Notes: generated from the letters alone by a model not told the origin. Positions 1-13,955 are shown, counted from the stretch's first letter. The stretch: 64,000 bases of DNA from Lepisosteus oculatus (GCF_040954835.1 NC_090700.1:16659501-16723500); one strand, 5' to 3'. Made by a program: numbers and translations.

Positions 1-345
1 AAAGTGATTTTCAATTTTCAGCTCCAAATATAATTTTTAGAACAGATTTGTATGCTCTTAATGGAATTTCGCAGTAATTGATTTTAAAATCCTGTTTCAT
101 TACAGGCTATAGAGTGCTTCTTAGAAAACAAAGAACAATAGCTCTTGGTTCCTCTATATTCTTGAGTGTATAGGTTACATATACCGTGCTTGATGGTATG
201 CGATTTAGCTTTAAAACGACAGCAGAGGAAATTGTTGCGCAGGTGCCAATGTTGAAAAATGATCAGAAACCATTTCTGCCCATTGATAAAGCATTGAATG
301 AAGAACCACAAGGATAGTTAGCAAGACACCACCTCTAATTTGCAG
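1..345. other. Left edge, nothing recognised
   Basis: AT-rich noncoding sequence. No exon, RNA gene or repeat could be supported here. The short open frames show no protein-like composition. Confidence 0.5.
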
Positions 346-347
346 TT

Positions 348-660
348 CATTTCAATATCCATCCATTTTCTAGCTGCTTTATCCAATACAGGCTCACAGG
401 GAGAGCTGGAGCCTAGCATGGCAAGCAACGGGATGCTAGTCCATCACAGTGAAGACACACAGACACAAACACACTCACACCAGGGCCAGTTTTCCCAGAA
501 GTCAATAAACCTACCAGTACTGGACTGTGGGCGCAAACAGAGCTCCCAGAGGAAACCCATGTGAACCCAGGCAGAACATACAAACTCCACACAGATAGCA
601 CCCCAGGAATTGATTCCTGGCCCCAAGTGCTGTGAGACAGCAATGCGCTACAGTGACATC
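348..660 (+). repeat. Dispersed fish repeat, 'tccattttct' family
   Basis: The copy runs from 'atccatccattttctagctgctttatccaatacagg' style sequence (start near 350) through 'acatacaaactccacacagatagcacccc' to 'gtgctgtgagacagcaatgcgctac'. The same modules recur at about 4,528-4,845, 15,815-15,945 with 17,647-17,705, and 24,178-24,525 on this strand, and inverted at about 3,086-3,300. This anciently dispersed interspersed family is common in ray-finned fish. No coding capacity is visible. Boundaries are approximate. Confidence 0.75.
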
Positions 661-3085
661 CACCATATCAATACATTTCTTTATATGCATATGTGTATGT
701 GTGTAGGGAAATGTTTTTTTACTGTTGAATTTTACCTACCTAGAAAAACATCAAGCTTTTCCAGCAGAGTTTATACTTAAAAGATTACACTGTCAATAAG
801 AAGTCTGGATGAAAACCTCAAACTTTGCTTTCCACAAAACCTGATGACTATACATGCTGCATCGCCCTTCCGCTGACATGTGAAATACATGCCACATGCT
901 CGTAACTGGAGGCTGCTGCCTTCTTCTCCTTGTCTCTTGTGTTGAAATCTGGCAGTCATTCAAAACTGAGGGTTTTGTTTTCCAGGGGAGGTATTTTAGG
1001 AAGCAAAGCGCAGTGGGGCAGAACATCAAAAATAAATACAGCGTTTATAGACCGGAAAGGCCTTGCAAAGTTGGGTTTCTTGTGTATCCTGTGAACTCCA
1101 GAGACTGTTGCAATTTCCAGTGCACTAAAGGAAAGTAAGGACTCAGGATGCGTGTTGTAATGAGGCATCCTGGATAATTAATTTGCTACAAAGAATATGT
1201 GTTGATATACTTTGTAAAACACAGCAATTTGGGCCTCGAGCAGGCTAAGATTGAATTGAACTGGCTGCCTCTAATGGCAGCTGAATCTCAGGTTCTTCAA
1301 TTAATTCACTGACAAAGCATGTGGCAAAGATATGTTTGTCTAAGAGCTGGAAACTACAGTTAGTTCATACAAGACTCAAATCACAAAACCTACCGAGTAC
1401 CAAGCGCACTAGTGTGCATTAAGCCATGCTCTGAATGTGAAGAGGTATCCTTTTAAATTAGGTTGTTTTGGTTTAAAAATCCTGTCTGGCCGTGAATGAC
1501 CTCTGGCCAACTACTCAGCGTATACAAAGTATTAATACTGCATCGGATATTTTCCAAAGTCAAATTGTACCTTACACTGATGTTTTTTCACCCTTGAACT
1601 CCTTTGTGAGATTTGGTTTTACTGGCCCAGTCCTGCTCTGGTGTTGAGTCTGTGAAGCTGCCTGAATTTCAACAATAATCATGCAATTCCCAGGAAGGCC
1701 GAGGGAGAAGCCAGACTAATTAGGCTTGAGAACAGGCTGGAAAAAGATTTTAGGAACAACCTGTTGACTCCGGAAAGGGAGAAATCCGAAATCCATCCTC
1801 TTTGGGAGCAAATAAGAGAGATGCAGAGGAGGACTAACATTACTTCCCCAGACAGGAAAGTAATAGTGATTTCATTTTACTACACATTTTCCCCCATGTG
1901 CAATTTCTGCAGAAAAAAAAACAACAACATGTGGACTGAAGCAGAACATGGGAAATATTCTGAAAGAGAAAGGGTCATTTGGCCTGAAATTCCCTAAAAA
2001 AATAGCTGAAAAACAACACTTTTCCTATGACCTTGTCTCATGGTAGAACAGATTAATAGGAATAATGTGTGAAATAAACAGCATGGTCCCATTTAATGAA
2101 TTGATATTACATTATCTGAATGTATATGGTGGAGAAGGTGGTTAGGGAATTAAACTATAATTACCCACAAGAGTGTGCACCTGGTCTCTTTTGGGCTTTT
2201 GTCCCTCCCATGTGATGTCCTTTTCCCTTTTTACTAATTTGTCATTCCCGATTGTTAATCTCATTTTATATATATAACTTCATGGCTCGTGCACTGCTCA
2301 GAAATGTCCGCTCTCTTACAAGATCTGCTCTGGAATTCTAATTCCAAACCTACATTAAGCATGCTCGCAAGATAAATATGATTTATGTTCCAAAGTCACT
2401 GGGAAGGTTGCACTCTGTGGCCCTAGAAATGACCTGAAAAGCATGACGCTGAAAGGTCAGCTGTCTGCGAAGCTCATTTCCACAGCAAGTGTAAGAGACG
2501 AAAGAAAAAAACTGAGTGGAAAATTGACACAGGAACACAGGAAATTAAATAAACTGAAGGGAAATGGCCAGAGCCATGCACAAAATCCTGTGCAAGCACC
2601 ACACCAGAGATGATATAAGAGTAGAACTCCACAAATGTTTGATATTTAAGCTCACATATGCCATTAGGGTTTTCAACCTATTAATAATCCGAAAACTACG
2701 GAAGTTGAAGTTAAATTATTTTTAATAATAATTGATTTACAATTGTTATCTAATAATTGATTGATCTTTAATAATTTTTTACAGCTAGTATCTTACGATT
2801 AGTCTACCATTGATACACTTGCATCTACCATATACCGTCAACAATGTTTCTTTCACTCAGATTTCGTTTCAACTGTTTTTAACAGTCAAAAAGACAAATT
2901 GAGGTTAGAACCTCAGTTATAAAATTTCTTTGGGGTATTTGTGGCTTTTTTATGGCACACTGCAAGTATACTGAAATCTGCTGTGTTTTAAATGCTGATA
3001 ACAGCTAAACTGTTGGGTGGGTTTGGACCCTAGCTGAGGAGGTACACTTTGAATGTAATCATAAAGTACATTATGTATTCAGGTT
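661..3085. other. Noncoding stretch with one coding-like segment
   Basis: Nothing firmly annotatable. The only notable item is an open, coding-like segment at about 1,694-1,860 (+), described in the findings. The rest is AT-rich and has no recognised repeat. Confidence 0.4.
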
Positions 3086-3300
3086 GGTGCAATAGTGTAA
3101 CATCTAGCACTGCTGCCTCACAGCTTTTGAGTCCTGGGTTCAATTCTGGCTTGGGTCACCTTTTGTGTGGAGTCTGCGTGTTTTCCCTGTGCTCGCTTTA
3201 GTTTCCTTCATCTTTCTGAAGACATGCTAACTGGGTACATTGGGGTCTCTGAATGGATGTGTAGGTGTGCCACAGGATGGATTACTTTGTGGTGTTTGCT
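3086..3300 (-). repeat. Dispersed fish repeat, inverted and diverged
   Basis: Contains 'tagcactgctgcctcacagc', 'gtcctgggttcaattctgg' and 'gtgtggagtctgcgtgttttccc'. These are the reverse complement of the 3' half of the family seen at 348-660. The copy is fragmentary and old. Confidence 0.65.
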
Positions 3301-4527
3301 TTAAGGATAGCCTTCAGGTTATTGCAACCCTTAGCAGAAACGACAGGCTTTCTGATAAAGGCTGATCCAGGGTCTTGAACTCCGATGGAGTCTCTTCTGG
3401 GTTTTTTTCCCCTCAAGCTCTCACTCTCAGTCTAATTAGTTAATTAATTAGTTGTGATTCTTCTAATCAAGCCTGAATGTGTTTTAGAAGTTATTGTACC
3501 TTTAATGGTATACATGCTGTGAGTAACTAGCTATGAAAGAAATGTTAAATATGTCTAAGAAAATAATTACATGCATTGTTTTGTCTAATTGGCTAATCAG
3601 TTTGGAACAAAATCCAGATAGACCCTCAAAGATCCAGATCTGAGAGCCCATGACTGTTGTTCAGAGGAATGAAAACTCAATGGCAGATCTTGCAGTTTTT
3701 TCTCATGGCTGCACATTCCTCAAACTCAATGTCTTGGTGTTTAGTAGCATGCTTTCTGTCATCCATTTCAGGATTTATATCCTTTTTATTAGTCAAAGTT
3801 GATTGTTAAACCTACACTGTAAAGCTGGTGGGAAATGATAGTGTTGATCGAAAAAATAAACCACTAGACGGGAAAACATTACAGTACCTAACAACTCACA
3901 ATACAACACCGGGAACAGGAAAGGAGAGAACTATTTATTCACAGAACACTACAAGCTGAATATTTGTACCTCCCAACCTGTATTTACAGTACAGTATGTG
4001 TGATTTCTGTCTGGTCAATAAATCCAATCTGCACAACACATGTTCACTGAAGGCTGTATATATTCATTTTTACTGAAAAGACACCAGTTGGTTGTTAGCA
4101 GCTATAAAAAGTATACATTCCTTGTTGGTTAAAAATAAACTGCTGTAATAACATATTGCTCCTTAACACAGAAATTACCTACAACTTTGTTTTGGAGATG
4201 TGTTACAGTATGTACTGAAGTAAAAAGAGCAGCAACTCGTTAACTAGTTTTAGTTACTAGGCTGGAAACATTGGATGAAGAGTTTGCAGTATAAATTTTG
4301 AAAGTACTGAAGGTAAACAACATTAAAGATGTGCAAAGCAAGGCAATTTAAACGGGGACAAAACATGCTCTTAAAAAAGACTGCTCCTTGTATGTCTTAC
4401 AAAAAATAGTTTAAACCTTAGTTTTTTCGTTTACAGCATCACATACACAACAGTCCATCAAGTAAAATTATGGGTTATGTTTCCCTACTGGAAGATACTA
4501 ACATTGAGAGTTGAAGCTATAAATGCC
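3301..4527. other. Noncoding, nothing recognised
   Basis: AT-rich sequence with no supported exon, RNA or repeat family. Confidence 0.4.
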
Positions 4528-4845
4528 ATCCATTTTCTAACTGCTTCATCCAATTCAGGGTCACAGGGGAGCCAGAGCCCATCCCAGGAAGCAACAGGCA
4601 CAAGGCAGGATACATCCTGAAATGGACATCAGTCCATGTCAGGGGGTCACACAGACACAAACACACACTCATTCCAGGGCCAATTTTTCCAGAAGCCAAT
4701 TAGCCTACTGTACAACTGTATGTCTTCGGACCAGGAGGAAACCCACACAAACATTGGGAGAACATACAAACTCCACACAGATAGCACCCTAGGAACTGAA
4801 CCCGGGGCCCTGAACAGTGTGCGACTTTGCTGCCAAAAACTATAA
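4528..4845 (+). repeat. Dispersed fish repeat, 'tccattttct' family
   Basis: Nearly full copy. It starts 'ccatccattttctaactgc', passes 'caatttttccagaagccaat' and 'aacatacaaactccacacag', and ends near 'aactgaacccggggcc'. It is clearly the same family and orientation as the copy at 348-660. Confidence 0.75.
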
Positions 4846-7800
4846 AATCACAAAGCAGCTTCTATCCTCCAATTTAAAGACACTGCTGCAATTTGTCTTA
4901 CAGACAGAAGCACAGTTCATCATGTTCACACGCGAAAAAGACCTTCTTTCAAGTATGCAGCTGAAAACGCTGAGCTGTAAGGGTTACTAAGCCTGTTTTG
5001 GTATGCCATTTATAGACATTATTAGGTGGTATGCAGTCTATAATGCTGAAGTGTAGTTATTAGATAAGAAATGTGAAATAAATCATCTTGCTGAGATCTG
5101 GCGCTTAAGGCTGATGACTCTGTGTGACAATCATAATTATTTCAGCATGTTCAGCAGCTTGGGGTGGGGGATCTCAAGATATGGTACAGTATATCAGTTC
5201 TCAGTCTTGTCCACCAATCTGGTTTTCCTCTCTGTGCTTATTTTGACTTTACAAGGTTCATTTTAACCCAGGGAATCCAGAAAGTAATATCTCGACTAAC
5301 AAAGGGGATGTAGAGGCTGTATAAAAAAATGAAAATGTATTATTGAAAACAAAGGAGGTTATTTTTTTCAGGGTAGTTTTTTGGGACCGAGTACAGGAAG
5401 TATGTGAAACGTGCATTTATCTGAATGGCCTCTTCCCTTTGAAAGCAATTAACGTTCAGCTTTGCTCATTCTAATAACCACCCATTAACGCACATTGAAT
5501 TAAGACGCCACTTTGAAAGTACTTGTTTAAAAAAGTCTTCTCGCTTTAGTGTACCACTCACGGCACCTTCAATGAAATACAGAACAGTACACCTGCATGA
5601 TTTAGCAGGTTATGTCTCCCTCTAGTCGACACCTTGTGTAACTGCAATAATAATAACCAAGAACCCAAAAAGGAACAAAAGGAAAAGTCGAAAGAAAAGC
5701 AACACAAGAACTGAAAGAGGGTCATCAGCTGAAGAAAGCTGAATTTGTAGTTGAACAAGTACAGTATCGACATCACCATCACTGGAAGCAGTTGCAGTAG
5801 CACCACTCATGGTAATGAATGTACCAGTATTAGAAGCTGTATAGTAAGTTTCAGCAGTACAGTACTTGTAGTACTAGCAATAGAACCAGCATATTTGCCA
5901 TTAACAGTGACATTGGTTCCACTCAGATCAGCATTGTGCATTTCACTCTGAGTAATACACACACATTTGAGAATATTGCCTATGGTTGTATACATTTATC
6001 ATTTTTAAATTATATACAGTACAGAAAAGGCAAAAACACATTTTGGATGGTTTAACCCCACTTAGTTTTGTGAAGAAGCAAGAGCTCATACAGTACCTTT
6101 CCAATACATTGTGTCCAGTTCTTGAGTATACAATAGATTGCTTCTATGTACAGATATACTGTAGTAGCAATTAAATTCTTTCTGTAGACATACTGTAAGA
6201 AGTTTAGCAAGTATGTTTTTCTGAAACATACACTGAAAAATAAAATGAAAATGAAAACATGCAACATCTCATCAAAGCAGCCTTCTACAGGAGAGAGACA
6301 TAGCAGAGACATGAGAGAGGTAGGGTGAGTTTTGCACCAGAGGTAACAATGAGCAGGGGGTGGGTAAATTGAAGTTAATTAGGTGGAAATTTGAGGGGCT
6401 GATAACAAAGGGAGCAAATAGAGGCAGCAATCTGTAAACAAAGGTAGAGATTTAACAGAGTTGGAATCTTTGAGTGCAGGGATATGTTAACCTAGTCGCA
6501 TAAGGATTTTGGCTCCTGATGTCTTTAAAGCAGTGGCTTTGAATCCATTTGAAAGGACACTGAGAGAGTGCAGTGCGATTGTGGCTGGGAGAGGCTATCT
6601 GCTTGTAGAGGTCTTTGATCCTCACTGTTCTGACAAGTTCCATGAAATGATTAACTAATCATTATTTTCCCATTTCTTGATGTAAATGTCAGGATTCTAC
6701 AAAAAAAAGATCCCCTGGACTACTTTAATGGAAAGGTTATTGCAGCATTCAAATAACAGGAAGTTATATTAAAACCACACACCTTATTTAGAATTGTGTA
6801 CAATTTTAATCATCATGTACAAAAATATGATGTCTATAAAGTCAGTCGAACAAAGTGCAAATAAACATTCCTGGGCTCAAACTGAACTGAAAGTCTTAAT
6901 CGGAGAAGAGCACGAGGAGACCCAGTTCAAGAATTCAATATCCTCAAAGGCACTGTCATATTCACGCCAACTTCTTCAGAAACAACAGTTTAACACAAGA
7001 CAGAGGACAAAGGTGGAATTTAAGGGAAGTACTGTAGATTCAAAACCATGAAATACATTTTTTACAGTTTTGTTCATGTCAGGATTTTTTGTGAAGATGA
7101 AATACCTTTCTTTATAGAAATGCTTGGCCCCCATCTGTAAATAGAACTTTTTCTCATGTTCTTATTCTGATCATTATGGTGTAAAAGCATTCTTCAATGC
7201 TGATCCTGAAGAGCTCCATGCCTTCATGTTTTATAGGCATTTTCAATCTGTACTTAGAAGTCACCTTAAATCGTGACAAATGAAGCCTGTAATTGGCTAA
7301 ATTAAATTAAGAGCTTAGTTTAACAGAATGCCAGAAGACCCTGCAGCACTCCAGCCCAAGGGTTAAAGTACTTTCTTATGGACATTTTAAGACTGAACAT
7401 GTTTTTTAAAGCTCCTTAAATTTCAACTTCTGTGTTGCCAGCAGTTCTCCAATTCTCCTTTTAAACAGTTGTAATCACAGACTAGAGAAAGCTGGTGTTT
7501 GAGAACAGAGCTTCCACTGTATCTAACTTTGCAGCGTTTTTCATTGGGAAAAGCCTCAGAATAACAGAAATCTGTGTGATGGATGGTCCAGCTGTACCAT
7601 ATTCTTTATCATGGTCATGTAATTCTGCCCTACAGACAGGAGTTCCTTATATCCGATAATTTATTTGAAAGAAGCAAAAAATCATTTAGGTTTCTTGGTC
7701 ATTGCTTTCATTAAGGTAATAAAACTTAAAACTCTGCTTGCTTAGCTTGGCTCAGTCAGCAATTGTTTAATTTAATCAATTCAGCTTTTTATGTTAGGTA

Positions 7801-8871
7801 TTTTGTGCTATTTCTATAGACACATTTTCTTGAACATTAAAATCCTTTTAAAAATATTTCCAGAAACTGCAGCACACTGCTACAGGATCTGGACACTTTG
7901 ACAGCAACAATTAATAATGTCTGTCGTAAATGAACAATTCCCAGTGAACTAGTGAGCTGCCTAATCATGTAAAATTAAAATGAAATAAAGTGATCTGCTC
8001 ACACAGAGAGACAATGTAGTTATTAATACTTAATATTTAATCTTTTTTATGTTTCCAGTTATATTTTACTCTTTCATTGCCACCTTGATATTGGTGCTTA
8101 TACTCTTCTTAAGTTTCATGTGCTTTACATTGCAATATTCCAAGAATTCAAATATATAAAATAAAAAACTGGGAGATTATATTACTCCTTACTTCTAATG
8201 TGATAGACTATATTACAATTACTTTTGTTATACAACATACTAGCCACTAAACACGTATGAATAAATGCCTGAGGTAGACATTTCACTCCTGGGAACAAGA
8301 CGTAGCTAGCTACCTTCAGGGCAGTGGATGAGGTTACGGTCCATACCGAAACCTGGCACAGGCAGAACCTTTGAGACTTCTATCATGAAGAGACTGGTGA
8401 GTGCAGTAGAGACTGGGCGCTTTAGGCACATACAGTACATTCCAAATGAACACCTACAGCACAGAAGAACTTGAAAAACTGTCTTTCAGTCAAAACATCA
8501 GTGTGGTAAGTGTGAACATTAACAAACCTATGTACAGTTGTTCACCCCTGTATGTTATTGCTATACCTTGCATTGTCTTGATTACATTATGCAAATTAAT
8601 TTTCCATACCACTGTATAGCTTGTAATTTGCCCTACTTTCATAGTTCATGGTTTTAATGCAGATTACCTTAGGTAAGATAGGATGTATTACACAATAGGA
8701 TAGATTGTGAAAAGAAAGTGCTGTAACTTAAATAGTACGCATTGCTGAGACCCCATTTCCAGTACTGTATATAATTTTGCAGTATATGGAGGCAACTGAA
8801 CTGAAATCAAAGTAAGGCATCAAGATTAATTCCCTATCAAATTTGTCAAATGTCCACAAGTAGAAACTAAA
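4846..8871. other. Noncoding, nothing recognised
   Basis: About 4 kb without a supported gene or repeat. The words tacagta and tactgta are frequent. A low-complexity, codon-like patch at 5,740-5,990 was examined and not accepted as a gene. Confidence 0.4.
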
Positions 8872-9030
8872 TAATTAGAACATAAGAAATGTTACAAATG
8901 AGAAGAATTTGGCCCATATACTGTAACTTGTTTGGACACAGATATTGTTGATCCCAGGATCATATCCAGTTCTATCCTGGAAGTCAGGGCATACCATTAA
9001 CAACATGGCAGTATTTTGTAGAAGTGTGTA
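8872..9030 (+). repeat. Dispersed repeat, 'aacataagaaa' family
   Basis: Contains 'agaacataagaaatgttac', 'atgagaagaatttggccc' and 'ttgatcccaggatc'. The same family occurs inverted at about 13,960-14,510 (interrupted), 47,147-47,455 and 63,420-63,720, where 'ctcatttaca' and 'gttcttgtgt' mark the end. Diverged copy with approximate limits. Confidence 0.5.
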
Positions 9031-9160
9031 ACAAGCTAATCAGTTATATTGGTAAAATTAATACCCTGGTTTCCTTCAAGGAATGGCTGGACAAGGTCTT
9101 TGAATTCTAGTGGATTATTGATCCAAACACACTAGACAGTCTTGTTTTATTTGTAACCTT

Positions 9161-9460
9161 TTGCGTGCTCTTAGTAATAACAGCAGTATTATCTCATTTG
9201 TAACGTTTGATCTTACTCAGTTTGTTTGTACCCCTACACATAAAGGACACACCTTAGATTTAATTATTGTAAATGACTCTTTTGTCTCCCACTGCCCTCC
9301 CCTTGATCTAGGCCTCTCTGACCACTTAGCTAATCTTTTCAAACTGGAATTACCTGTTTCTAACACTTCCCCCTCATGCTCTGTACATTTCCACAACAGG
9401 TGATCAATTGATTCCCAAGGTTTGCAAATTCTCTTCTGTCAATGGCTATATAAAATAAAG
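9161..9460 (+). pseudogene. LINE fragment: endonuclease piece joined to 3' tail
   Basis: The frame at 9,161-9,403 carries PTHKGHTLDLIIV and LSDHL, the C-terminal motifs (TLD and SDH) of the apurinic-type endonuclease of L2-like non-LTR retrotransposons. It is followed within about 40 bases by 'ctatataaaataaagtttatt', the typical 3' tail of such elements. The reverse transcriptase region is absent, so the copy is internally deleted. It is a dead fragment. Confidence 0.65.

Positions 9461-9531
<71 letters not shown>
9461..9531 (+). repeat. (ATT)n microsatellite
   Basis: About 70 bases of tta/att triplets with one gtt interruption. It directly extends the 3' tail of the LINE fragment just upstream, so it probably grew from the element's terminal repeat. 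Confidence 0.9.
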
Positions 9532-9532
<1 letters not shown>

Positions 9533-11424
9533 CCAATAACAGTGTTATTACTAAAATACTGTAGCATACAGTATCAGCCATTGTTAATGACTAAGGCAAT
9601 CTCATAATTTAAATAATTCCTGGTATTAGTTAAAATAAGAGATCTGGAACAAAAGGCATGAACGTTTAGATGGCTACGTGCCGCACACAAATATGAGGAC
9701 TCAAGTAAGATTAAAGACTTTGAATTACTGACAATGAGGCAGAATTATGTCACCTGGAGAAGGAAGAGGGAGCATGTTGAAACGGGAAAAAAGACCAGAG
9801 AAAAAAGAGGCACACAACTTTGGGGATTCTATAGCACAGTTTATTATGTAGGCCCTCAAAAAGCCAGGCAGAGATATATCTTCAGAACTGAGTAGGTCAA
9901 CTGCAACATTAAATGAGCATTTGCATTATTATATAATAATGACTGCTTTGTCAGAAAAAAGGATATATGTGGACACCACACTGACAAACTACACAAAATT
10001 GATATATTTGGACACTAGAATGCAAGCTTAGCAGAATATTTAGTTATCTAACTTTCCTCAAGAACCCAGTGCAGCTCAGATTTTTCTGACCTACAGTTAC
10101 CTTTAAGAACATACGATGGTCTACTTTTAAAAACAAAGGAGAAACTAATTCAACTCATGTCCTCTCTTTTGTTCCATGAACCATTTGACAAATTTGTGAA
10201 ATGACTACAAAAATACAAACAACAATTTTGAATGTCAGTTGTGCTGCTTTTTTTCCCCACAAAGAACGTCTTTGTGTTGCTGGGTATATTAAAAAAACAC
10301 ATTTTTTTTTAATTAAAAAATATTTTAACATACATCCATTAAAAACACATCCCTCATATTTGTAGCATAAAACAAATCACATAATGCTAAAAAACAAGTC
10401 CAGTGCATTATACTGTATATGCACGCATACTCCACCAAGTGCATTTATACTTTCCTCCACTGTGCTCTTTCCCCACCATTTTTGCCTCTTTTTACATCAC
10501 ATTAAGCATCAGTTCCTCTTTACCTACTTCCAGCTCTGCTTTGTTTAGGTACTGTATAGCTATGGACAATGCTGTACCATAGCTTCCTGTATTCGGGCAA
10601 GAACATGTACTCTATTTTTAAAACTGAAAAAAACAAAATACTGGTAACTAAATTCTAAACATAGCAATCCAGAAGCCCTTGGTGTTTTAAAGATGTTAGG
10701 TTGAACAAACCCAGTTTTGGAATGTTGCCAGTAAAAATAACAAATGCTACCCACCTACAGGTATCACAGCAAGAATGCAAAAGGATGTAAATGTCTGCAG
10801 TTGTTTATCAGTATAGGTGCAAATGAGGCCAGCCAAGAATTCTCTACATGTAATTTAAGATGCTCAAGAGCTTCAAATGCTAAGATCCCAACACCACCAC
10901 TTAACACACACCATTACAAAGCCTTAAGAAGCTTAAAGAATGAAAACTGAATTCTAAAGCAAAGATTTTGTTCTGTATAACAGAAACTCAGTGACGTCCA
11001 ACAGGACATTACTGCATAGAGTATTAGGCAAATCAGGCTAGGATTGTGCAAACATCGCACAACTGTACTTGTACAGTGACCTGTAGATTTAGGTTTGAAG
11101 TCAGACCATGAAAAGTTTAAAATGCCCCAATTTGTCTAAGTATTAAACTTAACATATTGGCGAACAATAGTAATATCACAAAATGACAAGGAAAATGACT
11201 ATTTCTTGTAGCAGGTGCACAGGCTTTAAGGAATGACAAATCCATTATGCCATTAGAATTTGTGATCTACAGGAGGTCTACTGTGAAAGTAAACAAATTT
11301 CATGAATTTGAAAAAAAACAAATTTCTTTTGAAATGAGAAATAATACAAGCAGAATATGCTTTGCACCACGATGCAAATGCTGTCTCGTCGGACAGTCCC
11401 TTTCTCTCGCACAGCCTGAACAAG
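9532..11424. other. Noncoding, nothing recognised
   Basis: AT-rich sequence without a supported exon, RNA gene or repeat family. Confidence 0.4.
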
Positions 11425-11860
11425 CACATGTCTGATCATTGACTACAGTTTACAGAGCCCCCAGATGCCCCATATCATTCCAGCTCATCCCATGAATGTT
11501 TAGTGGGGTTCATGTCTGGTGAGTAGGACATTTAGAGAACATTGTGGTGGACACAATATCATCACACAAGAAATATGTCACATGAGCAGCATGAAGACCG
11601 CTGGACTGTTGTTACAACAGCAAACAATAGATCGCAGGACTTGATCAATGTAGCTCTATACAGTCAGATTGCCATTAATCACTACAAGAGCAGATGGGGA
11701 GAGCCAAATGTGATGGTCTCCTCTACACAACAATGACCATATCATTCTGCATGACTGTGCCACATTTGTGGATGTCCATCAGGGTGGTCAACACGAACAC
11801 TTGATTCATTGCTGAAAGGGTCTTGGCTCCACTGCCAGGGAGTCCAGCTGAGCTGTTGAT
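11425..11860 (-). pseudogene. Tc1-like transposase remnant
   Basis: Read on the minus strand, with stops and frame breaks, this shows the order of a Tc1/mariner DDE transposase: an ESSVRVDHPDGHPQMW-like block near 11,800, then EETITFGSPHLL, then YSPDMNPTKHSWDELE near 11,500, which corresponds to the conserved SPD(L/M)NPIEHLWDEL block around the last catalytic acid. Many stop codons make it inactive. No terminal inverted repeats could be identified. It is much older than the Tc1 copy at 15,948-17,644. Confidence 0.65.
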
Positions 11861-13955
11861 CCAACATTCCAATTGTGACACATAGTGGTTCTCTTGATAA
11901 ACAGGTTATATTGATTTGTTCTTGTTTTTTTTTTTATTTACACAAGGCTCGACGTTCAATAGGTTAAATAACCTCATCACCTGTTTCCAGATAATCTTTC
12001 ACTAATGAGTGTAATTAGTGCTTATGCAACAAATCCACTGGAGTGTATCACTGTCTCTCAATAATCAATTGAAATGAAGCCAGAAACATTTAATCAATAT
12101 TCAAAATCGTTTTTTATTAACAAATAATACATGACAAGTGACAACAAAAGCACTTTTGATGCTCAGTATACAATTGTTGTATTTGTTAAAACAAAAAAGA
12201 ATATTCTGTTAGCCGGGTAATAGTACCAAGTGTTAACCGTATGGACAGGATTATAAAGCATTGCCATTATCCCAGCCCTTCACTGCTCTGAAGGTCTGTG
12301 GCTCTCCTACGCATTTGCACAACGTTTGTATTTACTTTAAGGGAACAGTATTGTGCGGAAGTCAATACCTATGACTACACCCCTTAATACTACTGTACTT
12401 AGTACTACTGTAACAGAACAAAATAAACAGAACAAAACTTTATTACCAGCTTGGCAGGATGTGCGTTTTTCTGTCACCAACTTTATTATTCTGTATTTCT
12501 GTAATATCTCGCATTTATAAAATTGTGTTTTGCTGTTTAGATACTAGACACAACAATTGTTCAAATTTTAAGTGGAAAAACTGGGAGTTATTAATTTAAA
12601 TATTGAAGTAGTGGCCTTTTTTTCCGAGTTCATTCCTTATGGCAAGGGCACCGCCTCGTTGTCATAGCTGCTGCTGCCGCACCTTGCAAACATGACCTGC
12701 CTTCAGGACATAAGAAAGGAGGTACAATATCACCTCCTTTCTTATGTCAGACAACGTTCTAAACTGATGTTTCCCGACACAAAGCATTACACACTTTTCA
12801 ACTTTTAATATTTTTCGCAGTTCTACATCGTCTTATCCTGTTTTTGTTTAACGAGTTAAACCCTTCCGGGATGTCGAAGTTGCCTTGTCGCTTCAGGACC
12901 AGCGGTGACAATGCATCCCGCCCTTCTGTTCATATACATACTGTAAAGTATAAGCACTTGAGGTTCAGCTTTAAGGCAAGACTATTCTGTAGGTACGTAA
13001 CACCGAAGCATTTAGCGACTTGCGGGATAAACGTCTGACAAGTGATCCCCTAAGTACTTACTGTACCTGGGGTTGCCGCGAATTCATCGCTTTCTCTACG
13101 CTTTTGGTTAATTTGTAGTTTACAAAATTAAAAAATAAAATTTACACAGTGCATGCTTTATATGCATGTTTGTATAAAAAAAATAGCTTCTGTGGTAAGT
13201 AACTTTGGTTTGCTTTCTTTTAATATTGAAACAAAGTTTTTTAAAACAATACGATTTTTTGTAGTTTTAGTATACAGTAGTTGCGAAATGTTATCTACTG
13301 TATTAACAGTATACCGGTTTAATTAGCATGATATAACATTTGGTCACGATATGCAATTATTTCTTCCATTTTAAGATTTCTATACAATATGCACTGTACT
13401 TTTTAAATTAATTTCCTTATACAGTATATACAGAAGGGTACTGCAGGTCGTAGTAGCGTGCCAGCAAGGACTCGTTTTGTAGAGGATGTGTTTGGGTAAT
13501 TATATTGTAGTTAACCCAGGGTCTGGCTCGCATGACCATTGCTACACTACAGTGGTAAATGACTTGTGCCCTCTACTGTATACTGTATGTAAGTCGTTCT
13601 GGGAACCTTCGGGGTGTAAAGTGCTACAGAATGTAATTGTAAGAAAAAACTATTAAAGGCAATGCAATTAGTACTTATTTCATATACATTGCACTGTCCT
13701 AAGTAGTTTAAAAAGTTTTTCCAGAATTTCCTTTAGCAATTTGTTGAAGTAAAACATGCTACCGGGAAAATAAACAAACACTGATTCAGGCGTTTTAGCA
13801 CGGTAGTTTGTATTTCCCCATTACTGTATATAATACAACTGGGAATACAACATACCTGTACAGTGTAACTTGCTCACACACAGATACAACCAGAGCACGA
13901 AATTAACCGGCATACTACTGTATTTTATACAGATGTCATATAGAATTAGGTTTCC
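11861..13955. other. Noncoding, contains one perfect hairpin
   Basis: No gene is supported. At 12,707-12,748 there is a perfect 17-base stem with an 8-base loop (see findings). Around 12,640-13,090 CpG dinucleotides are somewhat more frequent than in the flanks, without a coding signal. Confidence 0.35.

Noticed and set aside
5558-5995. Minus-strand frames with Thr/Ser-rich, codon-like text
   Set aside because: The frames are broken, the composition follows a cryptic agt/agc-rich simple sequence, and no domain or splice structure is visible.
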